Shown one piece after another: positions 24,701-35,900 of a DNA stretch of 64,000 nucleotides. Every line of letters begins with the position of its first letter. Within the stretch, counting starts at the first letter, position 1. The notes beneath the pieces are model-generated. The model had not been told where the DNA came from and searched no databases. It worked only from the letters and a program-made list of their open reading frames with translations. Where the stretch lies: positions 1,248,545 through 1,312,544 of the forward strand of contig KL647291.1 of assembly GCA_000727475.1 (NCBI GenBank). The letters run 5' to 3'. Source of the DNA: Sarcocystis neurona. Taxonomy: Eukaryota > Apicomplexa > Conoidasida > Eucoccidiorida > Sarcocystidae. A program made the position numbers and the translations under genes.

Positions 24701-27700
24701 CTGGTTATCCAATTCCTATGGTTCCTGTTCCACGCCGTGGCCGTTCAGCTGCCGCATTGACTGTTTCTTTTCCTTGAACTCGCCTACTACTTACAGCGAA
24801 AGCAGATTTCGGGTGTCCCGCTGCCGCTGCTGTCTCTGCTGGTGCTGCTTCTGTCGCGTCCGCTCCTGCTTCTATCTCCTCGCTGCTACTTGCGGTCACG
24901 CCTGTGCGGCCCGACGGAAGCTGTTCGTCCGGCGTGCGCTGTTTACAAGGAAGACCCGTTTCTGAACACCCATATGAACTAGGACACGCCTCCGCTGCTT
25001 GGCAGGTGGGTTGAAGAACCGTTGAGCAGGTCGCAGCGGAACGCTCTGATGTTGAGTCACAGCGTGCTTGTATTGCTGTGCCGAATCGCGGTGTTTCACT
25101 CTTGATGGGACTGCTCGTTTTATCCAGCTCGAGCTGCGTGAGCCGCCGCTCAATAGTAGGAATCTCTACGGCAACAGAGTCGCCATGGTAACAGTAAGGT
25201 TATACCAAGAAAACCAACAGCAGCAACAGCACAAACCAGAGCAGGAGCAGCGAAAGCAACACCCGTAAGAATAGAGTTGTATGAATATATGCATTGGCCA
25301 CTGGAAGCTAGCTAGGAACAGGAGGAAAAGTTTGACCACAGGGAGGGGACAAATAAAATTGGTGTCGATATTAGACTTACACATGCTGGCCTCTATGGGT
25401 ACATCTGAGCCCGCCTCTGCGTACGCACGTATACAGGTACATATACATATATATGTATATATATATGTAATGCTTCATATTGAGATAGTATATTTTCGAA
25501 GGGTAATTGTTCGTCCGCTGCATATTACGTGTGTGCCCGCAAACGTCCGCATGCTCCCTAGAAGTGGTAGCACTGGCGTCTGTGTGAAATTCGATTTCCT
25601 AACGGACGTGTACGCAAAAAGTGACCTATCCATTTAGGTATTTATTTATGTCTGTACATGTGTACAGATATACGCGCACGTCCTCCCATGATATGCAGTG
25701 CACACCTGAAGTGTCCGTCCCATTCCAAATGGGAATTTTGTTCGATACACAGGTACGTTTGTGTCTACCATTACACACGTTGGCGCATGAGCGTCTACGC
25801 CAGTATCCACTTACGCACATTCACGTATCTGGTCCACACCAAAAACATATTTGAGTACACGGGTATGCACTTTTTTGCAGCACAAATTTGCCATCTCTGC
25901 TGCGGATCCGGTGAATACAAGGATCTGCAGCCTTTGTGGCCTCTTTTTCGCATTCGCAGTCTCTCATTCGGACTTCTGCTGAAAATGCATACAGAATTGC
26001 TGCTCTCAAGCACCTTCGTGACCGCGTAAAATGTGCTTGATGTGCGCAGGCGTAGAATGTCCTAGGAAGACAGCGATTAAGGGTAGACGAGTCGTAGGTG
26101 AAAATAAGCACTTTCTGGTACTGCATGTCTGTGTATATATACGTATATATATATATGGATATGATGAGAGGCATGGTACGCGGCTCTTCTTAGCACACAC
26201 GCATCCAAACATAACGCTTGAGTTACCGGTGGATGACAGGTCAGCCAAGGAGACCTGAACTGCCCTGAGTTGCTCCTCCCACTGCTGGTTGACATTTTCA
26301 TATTCTTGAAGCACAAGAAGGATTTCTTTCCGTACTTCCTCTCGTATAGAAGGTAGGCCGAGCGGCGGTTCCGTTGTTTCCAGTCGTTGCTTTAAACCTG
26401 ATAAACAACAGAGGACAGCAGGGAAGTCAATGTAGTCACTACCTGTCGTTAAAGAACGGTGTTGTGCGCAGCTTAGGCTTCCTGCTTTGCACGCAGCGTA
26501 CACACACGCGTATCTGCGCACAAAAGATGTTTAATATACACATGGATAGGCGTCGCGTATATGCATATATGTATATGTATCTTTATATGTGTACTCACAG
26601 AGGCATGTAAGCGCGTGGATTGTGAGAGACCTGCGTACAGATGCATTCGTGGAAGTGAGAATTTTTATGAAACGTCCGTTGACACGTGCATACGTTCACG
26701 GCTTGGAACACTTATTTGCGCACATATAAGAATATATATGAGCACGTGCGTACATCAACAGTTTTGAGCGTTTATTTGCGCACTTGTGTGAATATATATG
26801 AACACGTGCACAGGTTCACAGATGTGAACATTTATTCGCGCACGTATGAGAACGTATGTGAGCACGTGCATCCGTTCACGGTTTTGGACCTTTATCTGCG
26901 CGCATACAAGAATATACAAATATATATATATATATATAAGCAGAAACACATTTGTTTCCCATCCAGCGCACAGCACATTCAAGGTGCACTCAATGAGGTG
27001 TACCCGGCAGCCCGACGTGATCTGTGGGAGGAACAGAGAAACAACAATTCTATGTGTCTAGAAACCGTACGACAGGTGTTTAACAATATTGGTACATACG
27101 CTGTATCTGCAGTGATGTGTCGCTACGCACGTATACGTAGATATCGTTGAGTTCCTGTGTGGATTTAAGGTTGAGTTCCTGTGTGGATTTAAGCGCAGAA
27201 GCCGCCGTCTTTTTCTGTACAGGAAGACACTCTCAAACAAAAGGCAAGGCGCACTTCTCTCCCTGTAGTTGCACTTAAAGAAACTATCGCTTGTAAGCTA
27301 GTACACGCATACACCCTGCAGGTGCACATAAAGACACAATGGCGTGTTAGCTAGTGTATGTCTACATCGCTGAAATATTACTGTACGACGGATAGGCACA
27401 TCTCTCGTGCAATTCTGTTATTTCCCGTTCCTGTCAAAGCTGTATGGAAAATGCATGCGAAGAGCATATCGAAGCACTACGGAGGCCACTTGCACAGCCG
27501 GTGATAACAAGCACAAGTACACTTCCGTGTACATAGCTGAACTCCTGTAAAAACGGCAGACATCAACGACAGCATGACGTCTTCTGAGCTGAGACGCGCG
27601 AGCACGGACATAGGCAGTACAATGCTAGTTCTGGAAAATTACAATCTGCTCTGTTGCTGATAGTGCTCGTACAGTTAATATTTGTAAAGGTGGTCAGAGC

Positions 27701-28022
27701 GACGAGAATAGTCAAAGTATGCGCACCCGAGGTCATGGCTGTACGTTCAGTAGTAGTAGGCGAAGTAATACTGTTAACGGTAACCGAAGTAGGAGGTCTC
27801 CACTCTGTCTCTGCATAACGTAGGAGGGTGACAGCATGTACCTAGTAAGTCTTCGGTGAGAGCATCCAGACGTTCAAGGAGGCAGACAGTGGAAACTGCA
27901 TCTCCTTGCGGGCGTTCATGAGTGCTTGTCTCACACACGACTGGGTAAAATTCCCCGCCTCTCGGCCGCCAGTTTGGCGCTACCGGTGGGAAACCGGAGA
28001 CATCAAACCAGCCGCAGTCCAT
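18772..28022 (-). CDS. Coiled-coil protein, at least six exons; possible SF-assemblin-like protein
   Basis: Exons at 28022-27842, 26397-26255, 25163-24795, 23306-23142, 21349-21218 and 19428-19309 join without stops, giving 370 residues. Exon 1 starts at an ATG (gtgATGG) and ends in phase 1; all later junctions are phase 0. Donors include GTAAGT (two), GTAAGG and GTCTCC. Exons 2-6 are heptad-like and charged, for example REEVRKEILLVLQEYENVNQ, EGLMHALQQMEERIEVVQTK, DQQEKRMDEMSARLENLQQ and SFENHVRNTLQTLQ. Exon 3 also carries a Ser/Ala/Glu-rich insert. The last exon is unsettled: 18939-18772 and 18911-18813 both fit phase 0. Length, rod-like coil and short N-terminal head resemble striated-fibre assemblins of apicomplexan centrosomes, but no diagnostic motif was checked, so the name is inference. 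Confidence 0.5.
19997..21210. other. Intron-like DNA rich in CA/TG and tacgtg tracts
   Basis: This lies between exons 5 and 6 of the coiled-coil gene. It holds acacac/tatata runs (about 21000-21055) and many frames rich in Cys, Val, Tyr and Arg, typical of translated TG/TA repeats. A short segment at 20100-20190 minus reads protein-like (MDECVPLAELMHTLLHND) and could be a skipped exon, but it is not supported by phase. Confidence 0.4.
26683..26922. repeat. Minisatellite, four copies of a 60-bp unit
   Basis: Copies start at 26683, 26743, 26803 and 26863, each opening with CACGTGC and containing a tttatttgcgcac-like core. The period is exactly 60 bases, so a plus-strand frame reads 20-residue repeats with EHV and YLRTY/NIY cores. 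It lies inside intron 1 of the minus-strand coiled-coil gene. Confidence 0.9.
26974..27075 (+). CDS. Possible plus-strand exon within intron 1 of the coiled-coil gene
   Basis: A segment bounded by gcgcacag and CAG-GTGTTT is phase 0 at both ends. It encodes 34 residues including NEVYPAARRDLWEEQRNNN, a helical, charged sequence. It continues the open frame of the preceding 60-bp repeats. The minus strand also has a pyrimidine-tract acceptor here (ctctgttcctcccacag), so the resemblance may be chance. No partner exon was found. Confidence 0.25.
27146..27193. repeat. Perfect direct repeat, two copies of 24 bp
   Basis: The 24-base unit gttgagttcctgtgtggatt plus taag occurs twice in tandem without mismatch, at 27146 and 27170. 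Confidence 0.95.
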
Positions 28023-28694
28023 CACTGTGGATTCAAGTGCTGCTTCACATAGAACGGGCGACCTTCACACAAGAATTCATTGTCCCTGTGCATTGGTTTT
28101 AATCGCGTTGACTGAGTTGATCCCCGTTGCTACAGTAGCGGCTGTTCCCTGTGACACGTTAAATATATCACCTTCATTCCACACAAGTGTTTGTTTGACA
28201 TGCCTTCCCATGGCTGTGAGTTAGTTTAATGGCTTCCTTTCCCCAAACGACTCGTCATTTACTCTTTTGCTTGTTGCCATTGCTACAGAACCTTGTGACG
28301 AGTACGTATCCGTGTCGTACGTGAAGAGGCGCAAGACGTGTGCAACCCCACGTGCGTATAGCTGCCCTTCTCTGCATAAGTCTGGTGCCAAAATCTTTGA
28401 CCGATTCCTTCATCACCTACTGGCACACCAGGCAACGTGTTGTCATATGTTACCTTCTGGTGAGCGTTCTTCTCACCGTCTTCACAATTTCTTCAACTTC
28501 TTTACACAGACACGCACACACGCACACACCTAAGCACACACACTTACTTACGCACACCTGTGTACAGATGCACGCGTAACGACTTACGGGGACAGCGGCG
28601 TGCGCATATGTACATACAGACATATATGTCCCTTTTCCAAACTCTGGCAAATGGCCTTGTTACTTGTTGCATTACAAGAGCACGAATGAATCAT

Positions 28695-29013
28695 CAGCCG
28701 GGACAGGACGTTCATAGAAAAGACAAGGCACACCGGGTTTTTGCCACACGAAGAAGAAACTGCGGCAGAAAGCGATTTGCGGAAGTCTGCTGGAGGGCAA
28801 CACTTGAAGTTTTCACCAGTCATATCTCATTCGAATGCCTTACGAAGGACGTTACACTGGAACAAAAGGAGAGAAGGATGCTTATATTCTGGCAAAAGTG
28901 TAGCTTTTCCTGAGAATGAGTCCTCACGCACAAACAGGGCACTTCGAGCTCTTTTCTTAGTTCTCTTATGCTGGGAAATGCTGGTAGTGTTATCGTCTCG
29001 TCAAGCACAGTAA
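28695..29013 (+). CDS. Possible exon, about 105 codons; strand ambiguous
   Basis: An acceptor-like gaatcatcag precedes an open stretch with TGFLPHEEETAAESDLRKSA and HSNALRRTLHWNKRREG, ending in a hydrophobic segment (ALFLVLLCWEMLVVLSS) and a TAA. On the minus strand, a competing frame after aacactaccagcatttcccag encodes KRARSALFVREDSFSGKATL. Neither joins to an adjacent exon in a way I can confirm. Confidence 0.25.
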
Positions 29014-29154
29014 AGTTCTAGAGAGTAAGCCCTATTTTTTTAACAGACATTCTTTCTTCTGCATCGGATGCCTCAGCCGCATGAGACGCTGACGATGAAA
29101 AACACCTTCCACGATTGAGGCGAAGACGTAGCCTGTCATGTTCTTCTTTTTCTT

Positions 29155-29318
29155 GTGAGGCACCATACGGGTCCGTGAACTTACAAGGGACTGCAAGTCA
29201 AACCTCTGAGAGCCATGCAATTCCAGATGTACGTGAATCTTCTACAATATTTCATGCATGTGCAGTGCATTCATTGCAGGCGAGCAGCGTAGCATTAGGG
29301 TACGGAGGCGCTACATGA
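29155..29318 (+). CDS. Possible 3' terminal exon
   Basis: A strong pyrimidine tract with AG (ttcttctttttcttgtgag) is followed by an open stretch with APYGSVNLQGTASQTSES and AIPDVRESSTIFHACAV, ending in TGA after GYGGAT. It may be the last exon of the gene whose frame opens near 28695, but the junction is not resolved. No family is recognised. Confidence 0.3.
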
Positions 29319-29816
29319 ACTTCGATATTAAATACAGCGCTCTGCAACCTAAGACGAACGTAAGCCTCTTATGACTGAGGAACCTTGTAAGTCAGCACTA
29401 GTGTCGACTCTATGACCCATGTGTCCGCACGTATACGTAACTAATTATTTCCGCTGCATATGCGTACAGAACCCCTCTTTATCCTACTGTGACTAACGTG
29501 AACCTCGAGTCTTTTCGCTGGCAGTGCTGCGAGATGAATAGAGACGCCGATCGAGCACGCCTATGACCTCGTGTATGCAGGTGCGACAAAGAAATAGGAA
29601 ACTGTCAGACATCATCATCATAAGTAGAAAGTCAATAGAGATTTTGTAAAGAAAGAGGAAAAAGTTGAAACGCCGGCTCGACAGAGCAGCATCACTCGAA
29701 ATTTTCGGTGAATACAGTGAGGTGCCTTTCACGGCCGTCCGGGACACACAGCATCTGCGAAGCACCCAAGGAACCGGGGCCCGTAAGGAGGCAGGACACT
29801 TGCGACGTAGGCTCGT

Positions 29817-30542
29817 CTAGCAGTGCATCAGCCTGGTGAAGTCGATAATTTGAAAACTGCTGTGCGGGGACCTGGCAGAGGGAAGGGGGAGATACAAAGC
29901 GTTTGTGCGGTGCAGGCGGCAAAGGGAAGGGCATCAAAACGAGTGATGCATTTAAAGAAAGACAACAAGCAGCCAAGCAGGCTGCAAAGGAAGGGATGCC
30001 CAAACGTAGCCTTGTGCAGCCAGCCAAAGACAGAATATGCAGGGGGTGTGTGCAGTTTTTGACAGTGCTGAGCCTGAAGAGGTGGCAGAACTTGAAGATG
30101 CACAAGTCGAATTACCATATTAGCCTTCCTATCCTCTGCAGTGGTGGGGGCGCAATACAGATTTTTTACAAATCCATGACCCATGTGGCCCCGCCCAGCA
30201 TTACACGTATTTGAAAAGATCCACGTGTTTTTTCGCACTGTGAGACTTACGCGTGGAAGAGCATGTCACTGTGTCTCACAGCGTATGCCGACGCAGAACT
30301 CTTCCGTTTGCTCGTCCAGTAGAACGACGAGCCGCGTGCTTGATATACGTGTGGAACGTTGCTTCCATCTACCGACACTGCGAGTCCCTCCCTCACGTGC
30401 ACTTCAGTGTGTCTCACATCTGCAGACTTGCGCGAACTGCTTCGAAGCACCAAATCGCCCACAACTTGGGAGATTTGATTCACCCGCAGAGTCCTGTTGC
30501 GACCACAAGTTGTTGACAGCGGACAATGTGCTCTGGCTTCCA
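29817..30542 (-). CDS. Unrecognised protein, last two exons
   Basis: The exon 30542-30251 follows a very good acceptor (ttttcattttccgccgttgcag) and ends at CACGC-GTAAGTC. It encodes QVVGDLVLRSSSRKSADVRH and ARGSSFYWTSKRKSSASAYA. It joins in phase 2 to 29871-29817 (acceptor ccttccctctgccag), giving a short tail, SSFQIIDFTRLMHC, and a TAG. A second open frame through the last exon ends LTVFTENFE at 29692. An upstream stretch on the same strand (about 30775-30680) with EHDSRIEGFSVEEKRITV is probably another exon, but its phase did not fit. Function is unknown. Confidence 0.4.
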
Positions 30543-30849
30543 CTGCAACGGCGGAAAATGAAAAAAAATGAACTCCACTACCTCGGTGGCAGCATTGACA
30601 GCGAAGAGTGTACTTTAGTCTCCACAGTGGGGGAGGACAGGAGGCGAATTCATCCCCCTCAGCTTCTCGGCGATAAACACAAGCGACGCGGCACGGTTAT
30701 CCTCTTCTCCTCCACGCTAAACCCCTCTATCCTCGAATCATGCTCGGTGCCGGGCCACTGCAACTAGCTTATTTTTGCTGAGAGAGTTTTAAGCATACCA
30801 GTAGCACAAGAGGGCACCCCATGTTAAAAACCTTGCTGTATAGGCAGTT

Positions 30850-31636
30850 TTATCTGCTGTTGTACGCCATCTCAAACCTGCCAGAACCACGGTTGCAAAG
30901 GATTTGGTTTGTGAGTTGGGAAATAGTGGAAATGAGGTGCCTGTTTTACGGCCCTTTTTTCGCGTCTGTATTCTTTCATATGTAATCAGAAGATGCTGCA
31001 CTTGGGGGACGTTAACTTATCGGGTACGCTGACAGGAAAGCAGCTACAGCTGTACACGCGAGGAGTCGCAGTCAATGGTACTCAAATAAATGTCCATACT
31101 CAGCATCGAAGAAGAAATAGGTACCAGTACATTCGTGAGCCTTCTGCAGCCCTAGTTCATGGAAGAACACACCACGTACGACATGCAACATCGAGCTGTG
31201 GAATCTACGCCGCTCGGAGCAAGCGGCCGACACCTAATGGAAGCTGTACTGTCGCGATAGCCCTGGGCCCGTTTCTGTTACTCTCCCTATACAAGTTGAT
31301 ATGCAAAAGAACGCATACGCATAGAAGCGTTTCATAAATTAGCTCATATCACCTTCCGCCTCCAAGCAATATGGATGTTCGGTGATGCATTTGCACTGCC
31401 CTCGACCGTGCACAGTGGACTCAGGCATATGTCAACTTTTTCACCTCAGGTATTCACGGACTGGCTTCATACGTGCGACTTCTGCTCCTAAATATCCAGT
31501 GCGACTTTATCTCCACGACTATGAGCTCCTGCACTGCAGAGCTGCTCCACTTTTTCTTCGTGTCTACGTCCTCTTTTATGGACAGGTCGCACATTTCACT
31601 CGATGAAGAGATTGATACCATCTTCGTCTCGTGCAT
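30850..31636 (-). CDS. Small unrecognised protein, two exons, 63 aa
   Basis: The exon 31636-31473 starts at an ATG directly after an acceptor-like accgcag. It encodes a serine/lysine-rich sequence (SSSSEMCDLSIKEDVDTKKK, then VQELIVVEIKSHWIFRS) and ends at CGCAC-GTATGA in phase 2. It joins in phase to 30877-30850 (acceptor cgtggttctggcag), which adds FEMAYNSR and a TAA. Extra exons may lie in the 600-bp intron. No family is recognised. Confidence 0.3.
30993..31337 (+). CDS. Hypothetical 114-aa open frame
   Basis: The frame opens at an ATG (agaagATGCTGC). It reads non-repetitive sequence (MLHLGDVNLSGTLTGKQLQL) with a hydrophobic segment near the end (VAIALGPFLLLSLYKLI). It overlaps the intron of the minus-strand small gene, so at least one of the two calls is probably wrong. 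Confidence 0.25.
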   Translation: MLHLGDVNLSGTLTGKQLQLYTRGVAVNGTQINVHTQHRRRNRYQYIREPSAALVHGRTHHVRHATSSCGIYAARSKRPTPNGSCTVAIALGPFLLLSLYKLICKRTHTHRSVS

Positions 31637-31769
31637 ACTGCGGTAACGGTGCAACTGCGTAAACTTCCATCTACCTACGAAAGCTTTTTCATCGCTGGCT
31701 CGTAACGAGTCTCATGTTGAAGTTCGCGGCGCTAGGTTTCCCCCCTCAGTAGCAATACGCTGGCCAACT

Positions 31770-32177
31770 TCAGTTTTTCCCCACTATGCTCGTGTACTGT
31801 CCTGGGGCGACCTGCACCTCCGTCGACTTTATCCACAGCCAAATGGTTTCGGCAGAGTGGCTGGGGGGGTCCCAGGTGCAGCAGTATGCACTACACTCCA
31901 ACTGTTTTACTCTCCCGTGGCGTCCGCATGCATCTGCAGATAAGTTAACCGCTGCTCGGCGGGCCGCCTGCAGGGTTTTTCGTTTCCACTCCTTTGAACG
32001 AAAAAGTGTCTTCGTATCCCCCAAAACATTTAGTAGATGAGGTTGAGGATTTGAGCGCATATCTGGGGCTCTCTGCAAAATTCCCAGCCGAGTAGAGTCA
32101 ATGATTCTCCTTCGGCCCATGATACCACCTACGGTTTTGCTGTGGGTTTGGCCATGTCGTGTATTGCCGGCGTGCAT
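31770..32177 (-). CDS. Hypothetical 135-aa open frame; strand ambiguous
   Basis: This minus-strand frame contains basic, protein-like stretches (LFRSKEWKRKTLQAARRAAV; CTWDPPSHSAETIWLWIKS). An 84-codon plus-strand frame with an ATG overlaps it (31786-32040). Nothing decides between them, and no family is recognised. Confidence 0.2.
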   Translation of the reverse strand: MHAGNTRHGQTHSKTVGGIMGRRRIIDSTRLGILQRAPDMRSNPQPHLLNVLGDTKTLFRSKEWKRKTLQAARRAAVNLSADACGRHGRVKQLECSAYCCTWDPPSHSAETIWLWIKSTEVQVAPGQYTSIVGKN

Positions 32178-32919
32178 TCGCTTTTCCTGGGGAAAAGTGT
32201 CCCTTCTCCGCCTCCGGTGTCAGGAAACTGACTCGTCTTCCTGTTTCGCAGGTTTCTGCGCACAGAGATCATCTTATCTCTCCTCTACGACGTCTGCCTG
32301 TTTCGCCGCCGCCCCTTACGAATAGAACACCAGTCACTCAGTAGTGTCCCCTTCGTCCTTCTGCCTTACTCTTACAATGTGCGTACACTGCGGCTGACGG
32401 CTAGCTTCTGCCGTGCGTAACCCTCTTGCGCGTCAGGCCATTCTTCACCGACGGTCGTCACATCATTTGTATAAGTTTATTGCCACTGTATACTGAGTTT
32501 TTATGCTGAATGCATTCACCTTCTCGCCGGTGGTGTCCTGCAGCAGCGAAGGAGTCTTCCTCAGAGTCGGCGCGAGTCCAAAGACGAGTCCACCTACTAG
32601 AGGAACTAGAGCCGTGTGACTTTATTTTTAAATTTACTTGAAGAGAAGTCTGGAAAGGACCCCTGTCACGTCTTTTCATAGTTCAGTTGTGGGCGCAAAA
32701 GTTTTCCTGACGGGCACAAAGCTCTAATTAATCGCGTTTGTACGTACTTCGGCATAAAGGCGTCGGCGCCCTGTGTTTGCCTTGGCGCGTCGGTCGCTGA
32801 AGAAATTCTGTGATTCACTCCGTCAAACAGAACTCAAACTTCGTATATGCTCGCCACGTAGCTGTTTTTGCCTGCCGTCGCTGTCCACGCGGCGAGGTGC
32901 ATGTGTGGAAGTCGCCGCC
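32178..32919. promoter_or_regulatory. Spacer and probable 5' region of the PA28 gene
   Basis: No gene is clear here. A minus-strand frame starting at 32679 (MKRRDRGPFQTSLQ, then a GTAAAT donor) could be the start of a divergent gene, which would make 32680-32919 a shared promoter. No TATA or initiator element is identifiable by eye. Confidence 0.3.
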
Positions 32920-35900
32920 ATGGAGGGCCAGCCGAGTGTTTTCTTACCAGTAAGTGAGCAGTCGTCCCGCTCGCAGGGCAGCGCGGTAGGTGGTTCTTCG
33001 TCTGGTGGAGGCGGAGGGAGCGGAGCATCGTCGAAGCGTGCGGGCGGTGATGTTGCAGTCGCTGCTGCAGTGGAGAGCGTCACCTCGGGCGTGACTTCTC
33101 TCGCGGGGATGAGCAGCGGCAGCACTAGCAGTAGTATCTCAGGAGGCGCAGGCGGCACGAAGCGCACGCGCAGCAGCAGCGGCGAGGGCTGCCATCGAGG
33201 CATTACAGAGGCAGTTCTGATGGTGCAGAAAGGGAAACTGCCCAAGCTTGATCCATTAGAGGATCAGGTCAAAGCCGAATACGCACAGTAAGTGAAGATG
33301 AACGCACGGGTGTGTGTCTGTATGCTGAAACAGAAAAGCGGCTCTGCTGTATTTTGGTGTCCGTCATACTCGAGGGAAGCTATGCGGACAGAAACAGACT
33401 TTCTCTGTGCGCCAAGCGCCAGGAACCTCGAAGTGGGAGCCTTCTACCTACGTTGTATCTTAGACATCGGTGTGCGGTGCACACCTCAAGAGTGGCCTTT
33501 GTCTCAGCTGGTCGTTTGGTGCTTCAACATCATTTTTGGCAGGGTGTGGTGCTGGTCCTGCTATCTGGTGCAAGCTGCGGCCCTTCTCCGGTCCACCGTC
33601 TCCGTGTCTAATATACGTTCCCGTTCGTTTCCCTGCAGCCTACCTCTTCTTTATGTTCCTTCGCACACAGCGTAGGTGGCACCTCCTGTTCCTTCAAACA
33701 AAGCAAAAGTGACGTCCATCCTGCTGCTGCCTGACGTCATAGGTGAATGTACTCTTACGCGCCCTGCTCTTCCTGTTGATCTTTTACGTTGCGGTCCTCT
33801 TCGCTGTGTTCATTTTCCTCCCTCTCTTGCTTCAGCTACAGAGAAGACGTGACGCGGCGGGCTCTGCATATACTAACAGACGAACTACCGCGCCGGATTG
33901 CCAGCTTCCTCAAGGTGGTGGATGTGAATGCCCCCCCCGGCACGCTGCTCGTCTGCGACGATCTGGCAGCGCCTCCGGCGCAGCAGGAGCTTCTTCCTGA
34001 TGAGTATGTTCGGTGGCCAAGCTTGTGCATTTCTTTCGTATATGGCTCTAAGTGGTCAAGCACCTGTGCATCTGTTTGAACCAGTTCCTGGAATCGTCTG
34101 CGCGGTATACGCTACTGTCAGGCGGAGAATGCACCTAGCGGTACGTCTTGTGATTGCGTGTGTATACTAGTACGTGCATACTAATGTGTGTAAATTGTGT
34201 ATCCATATGCGTCTTTTCGCTATCCTTTCGTCAGAAAAGTTGTTGATCACACTGTTGCGTGAGACCTGGTAGCCGCTCTCCGCACCGAGGCGTTGTTACG
34301 TGTAGCAGCTTGGATCATTTTCAAGCAATCAAAAGACTTGCTTCACATGGGAATGCACCGATCTGTATCTGCACAGACACATGGTATTAGCAGCGACACC
34401 CGCCTTCCAACCAGTTTGTCTGTGTCGCTTCACATCATTATTTTCCGTCTCCTTTTCTCATTCTTATTCTTTTTCCTCTCCCTCGCTGTCCTTCTAGGTC
34501 TATGTAAATATACGGGGTACCCTCCGACAGCTTGGCTGTGCGCGCAGCATCTGTCCTGCGGAGTAGCCATTCGCCCTTGCATTCATGGAGACGTAACTGC
34601 CGACACACTGTGCCTTTGTGCGCGTCCACGGACTTGTGGCAAGACAGTCTTTCTGCCGCTCGGTTTTTTGTTCTTTCTCTTTCTCTCTTCGCCTTTTCCT
34701 TCCAAGCTCTCTTCTTATGTAAACATGGGTATCCATGTACGATGTTGGTGGATTTTGTGGGCGTGTCTGAGTTGCCATCAGCTGCACGTAGTGTTGCGCC
34801 TGCGTTTCTTGTAGTGTAGCAGGTTATGGCGACTGTGAAGTAGATGCGCCAAGTGTTGTTCGGTGTTTGAACACAGTAGCCGAATGGGGTCGCACTTTAT
34901 CTCCGTACTCGCGTGGCCCTGTCTTTGTGTCCCCATTTTGGTTTCCGTTGCAGACAGCTGGCGAAGCTGAGGTCGTTGGCCGCTGCAGAGGCGTGTGATT
35001 CCGGCGGCAAGGTACCAGCCGGAGCAGGTGGAAGAGGAGTGCAGTCACCAGCAGCAGCAACGGACGCTGCAGCTCCGGGAGTCGCGTCGCCTGCACCTCC
35101 TACCCGGGACACCAGCGAGGGACCGAAGAAGGAGAAGCAGCAGCCAGAGGCTGAGCAGCACCAGGAAAAAGGAGAGCAGCAGTTAGCTAATGCAACAGTA
35201 GATGTCGAGGTCCTGTCTGCACAGGAGTCACAGGATCTGACGCAGTGGTTGGAAACAAGAGTGGGTGAGCTTTTCTCCCCTAGTGTGAAGCCTGTATTGC
35301 CTCCGTCTGATGCTGCTGCCGGGCTGAAGGCGACGGAAGCAGCTGCTGCAGGAGCAGCAGCGCACCGGGAGCAGCCTTCTGAACCGTTTTCGCCCCGGGC
35401 GGGAAGGAGAGGCGGCAACAGCAGCAGCACCAGTGCGGAGAGCAGCAGCGGCAGCAGCAGCCACGACAGCAACAGCGGTAGCAGCGGTAGCGATAGCAGC
35501 AGTAGTACCAGCGGTGCGCGCACCAGCAGCAGCAGCACCGGCAGCAGCAGCGACTCGTGCAGCAGCGCCCGCTGCGATAGTGGGACTAGCACGAGCAGCG
35601 ACAGCGGTAAATGCGATACAGCAGCAGCGGAAACAGGAGAGAGAGGAGGGGGAGCGAAGAAGCAGACAACATGTCAGCAACTAGCCGAACAGGCAGCGTT
35701 TGTGAAGAGAGAAGCCGTGGCAATGCGAGAGCTGCTGAACGCGGTAAAACTTTTCATGCAGTTGCATGTGCCCCGTATTGAAGATGGTAATAACTTTGGC
35801 GTCGCAATACAAGAGGAGGCTATTCATCTTCTCAAGTAAGCGAACCGGGCTTGTGAGCACGTCAGCGGAAAAGTGTTGTCCAAGCCACCTATAGCAGCGA

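Noticed and set aside
26683..26922. CRISPR-like array
   Set aside because: Units are directly adjacent and diverged along their whole length; there are no unique spacers, and the genome is eukaryotic.
34897..35680. Leucine- and alanine-rich minus-strand frames opposite PA28 exon 3
   Set aside because: They are shadows of the serine-coding AGC repeats in the confirmed PA28 exon.
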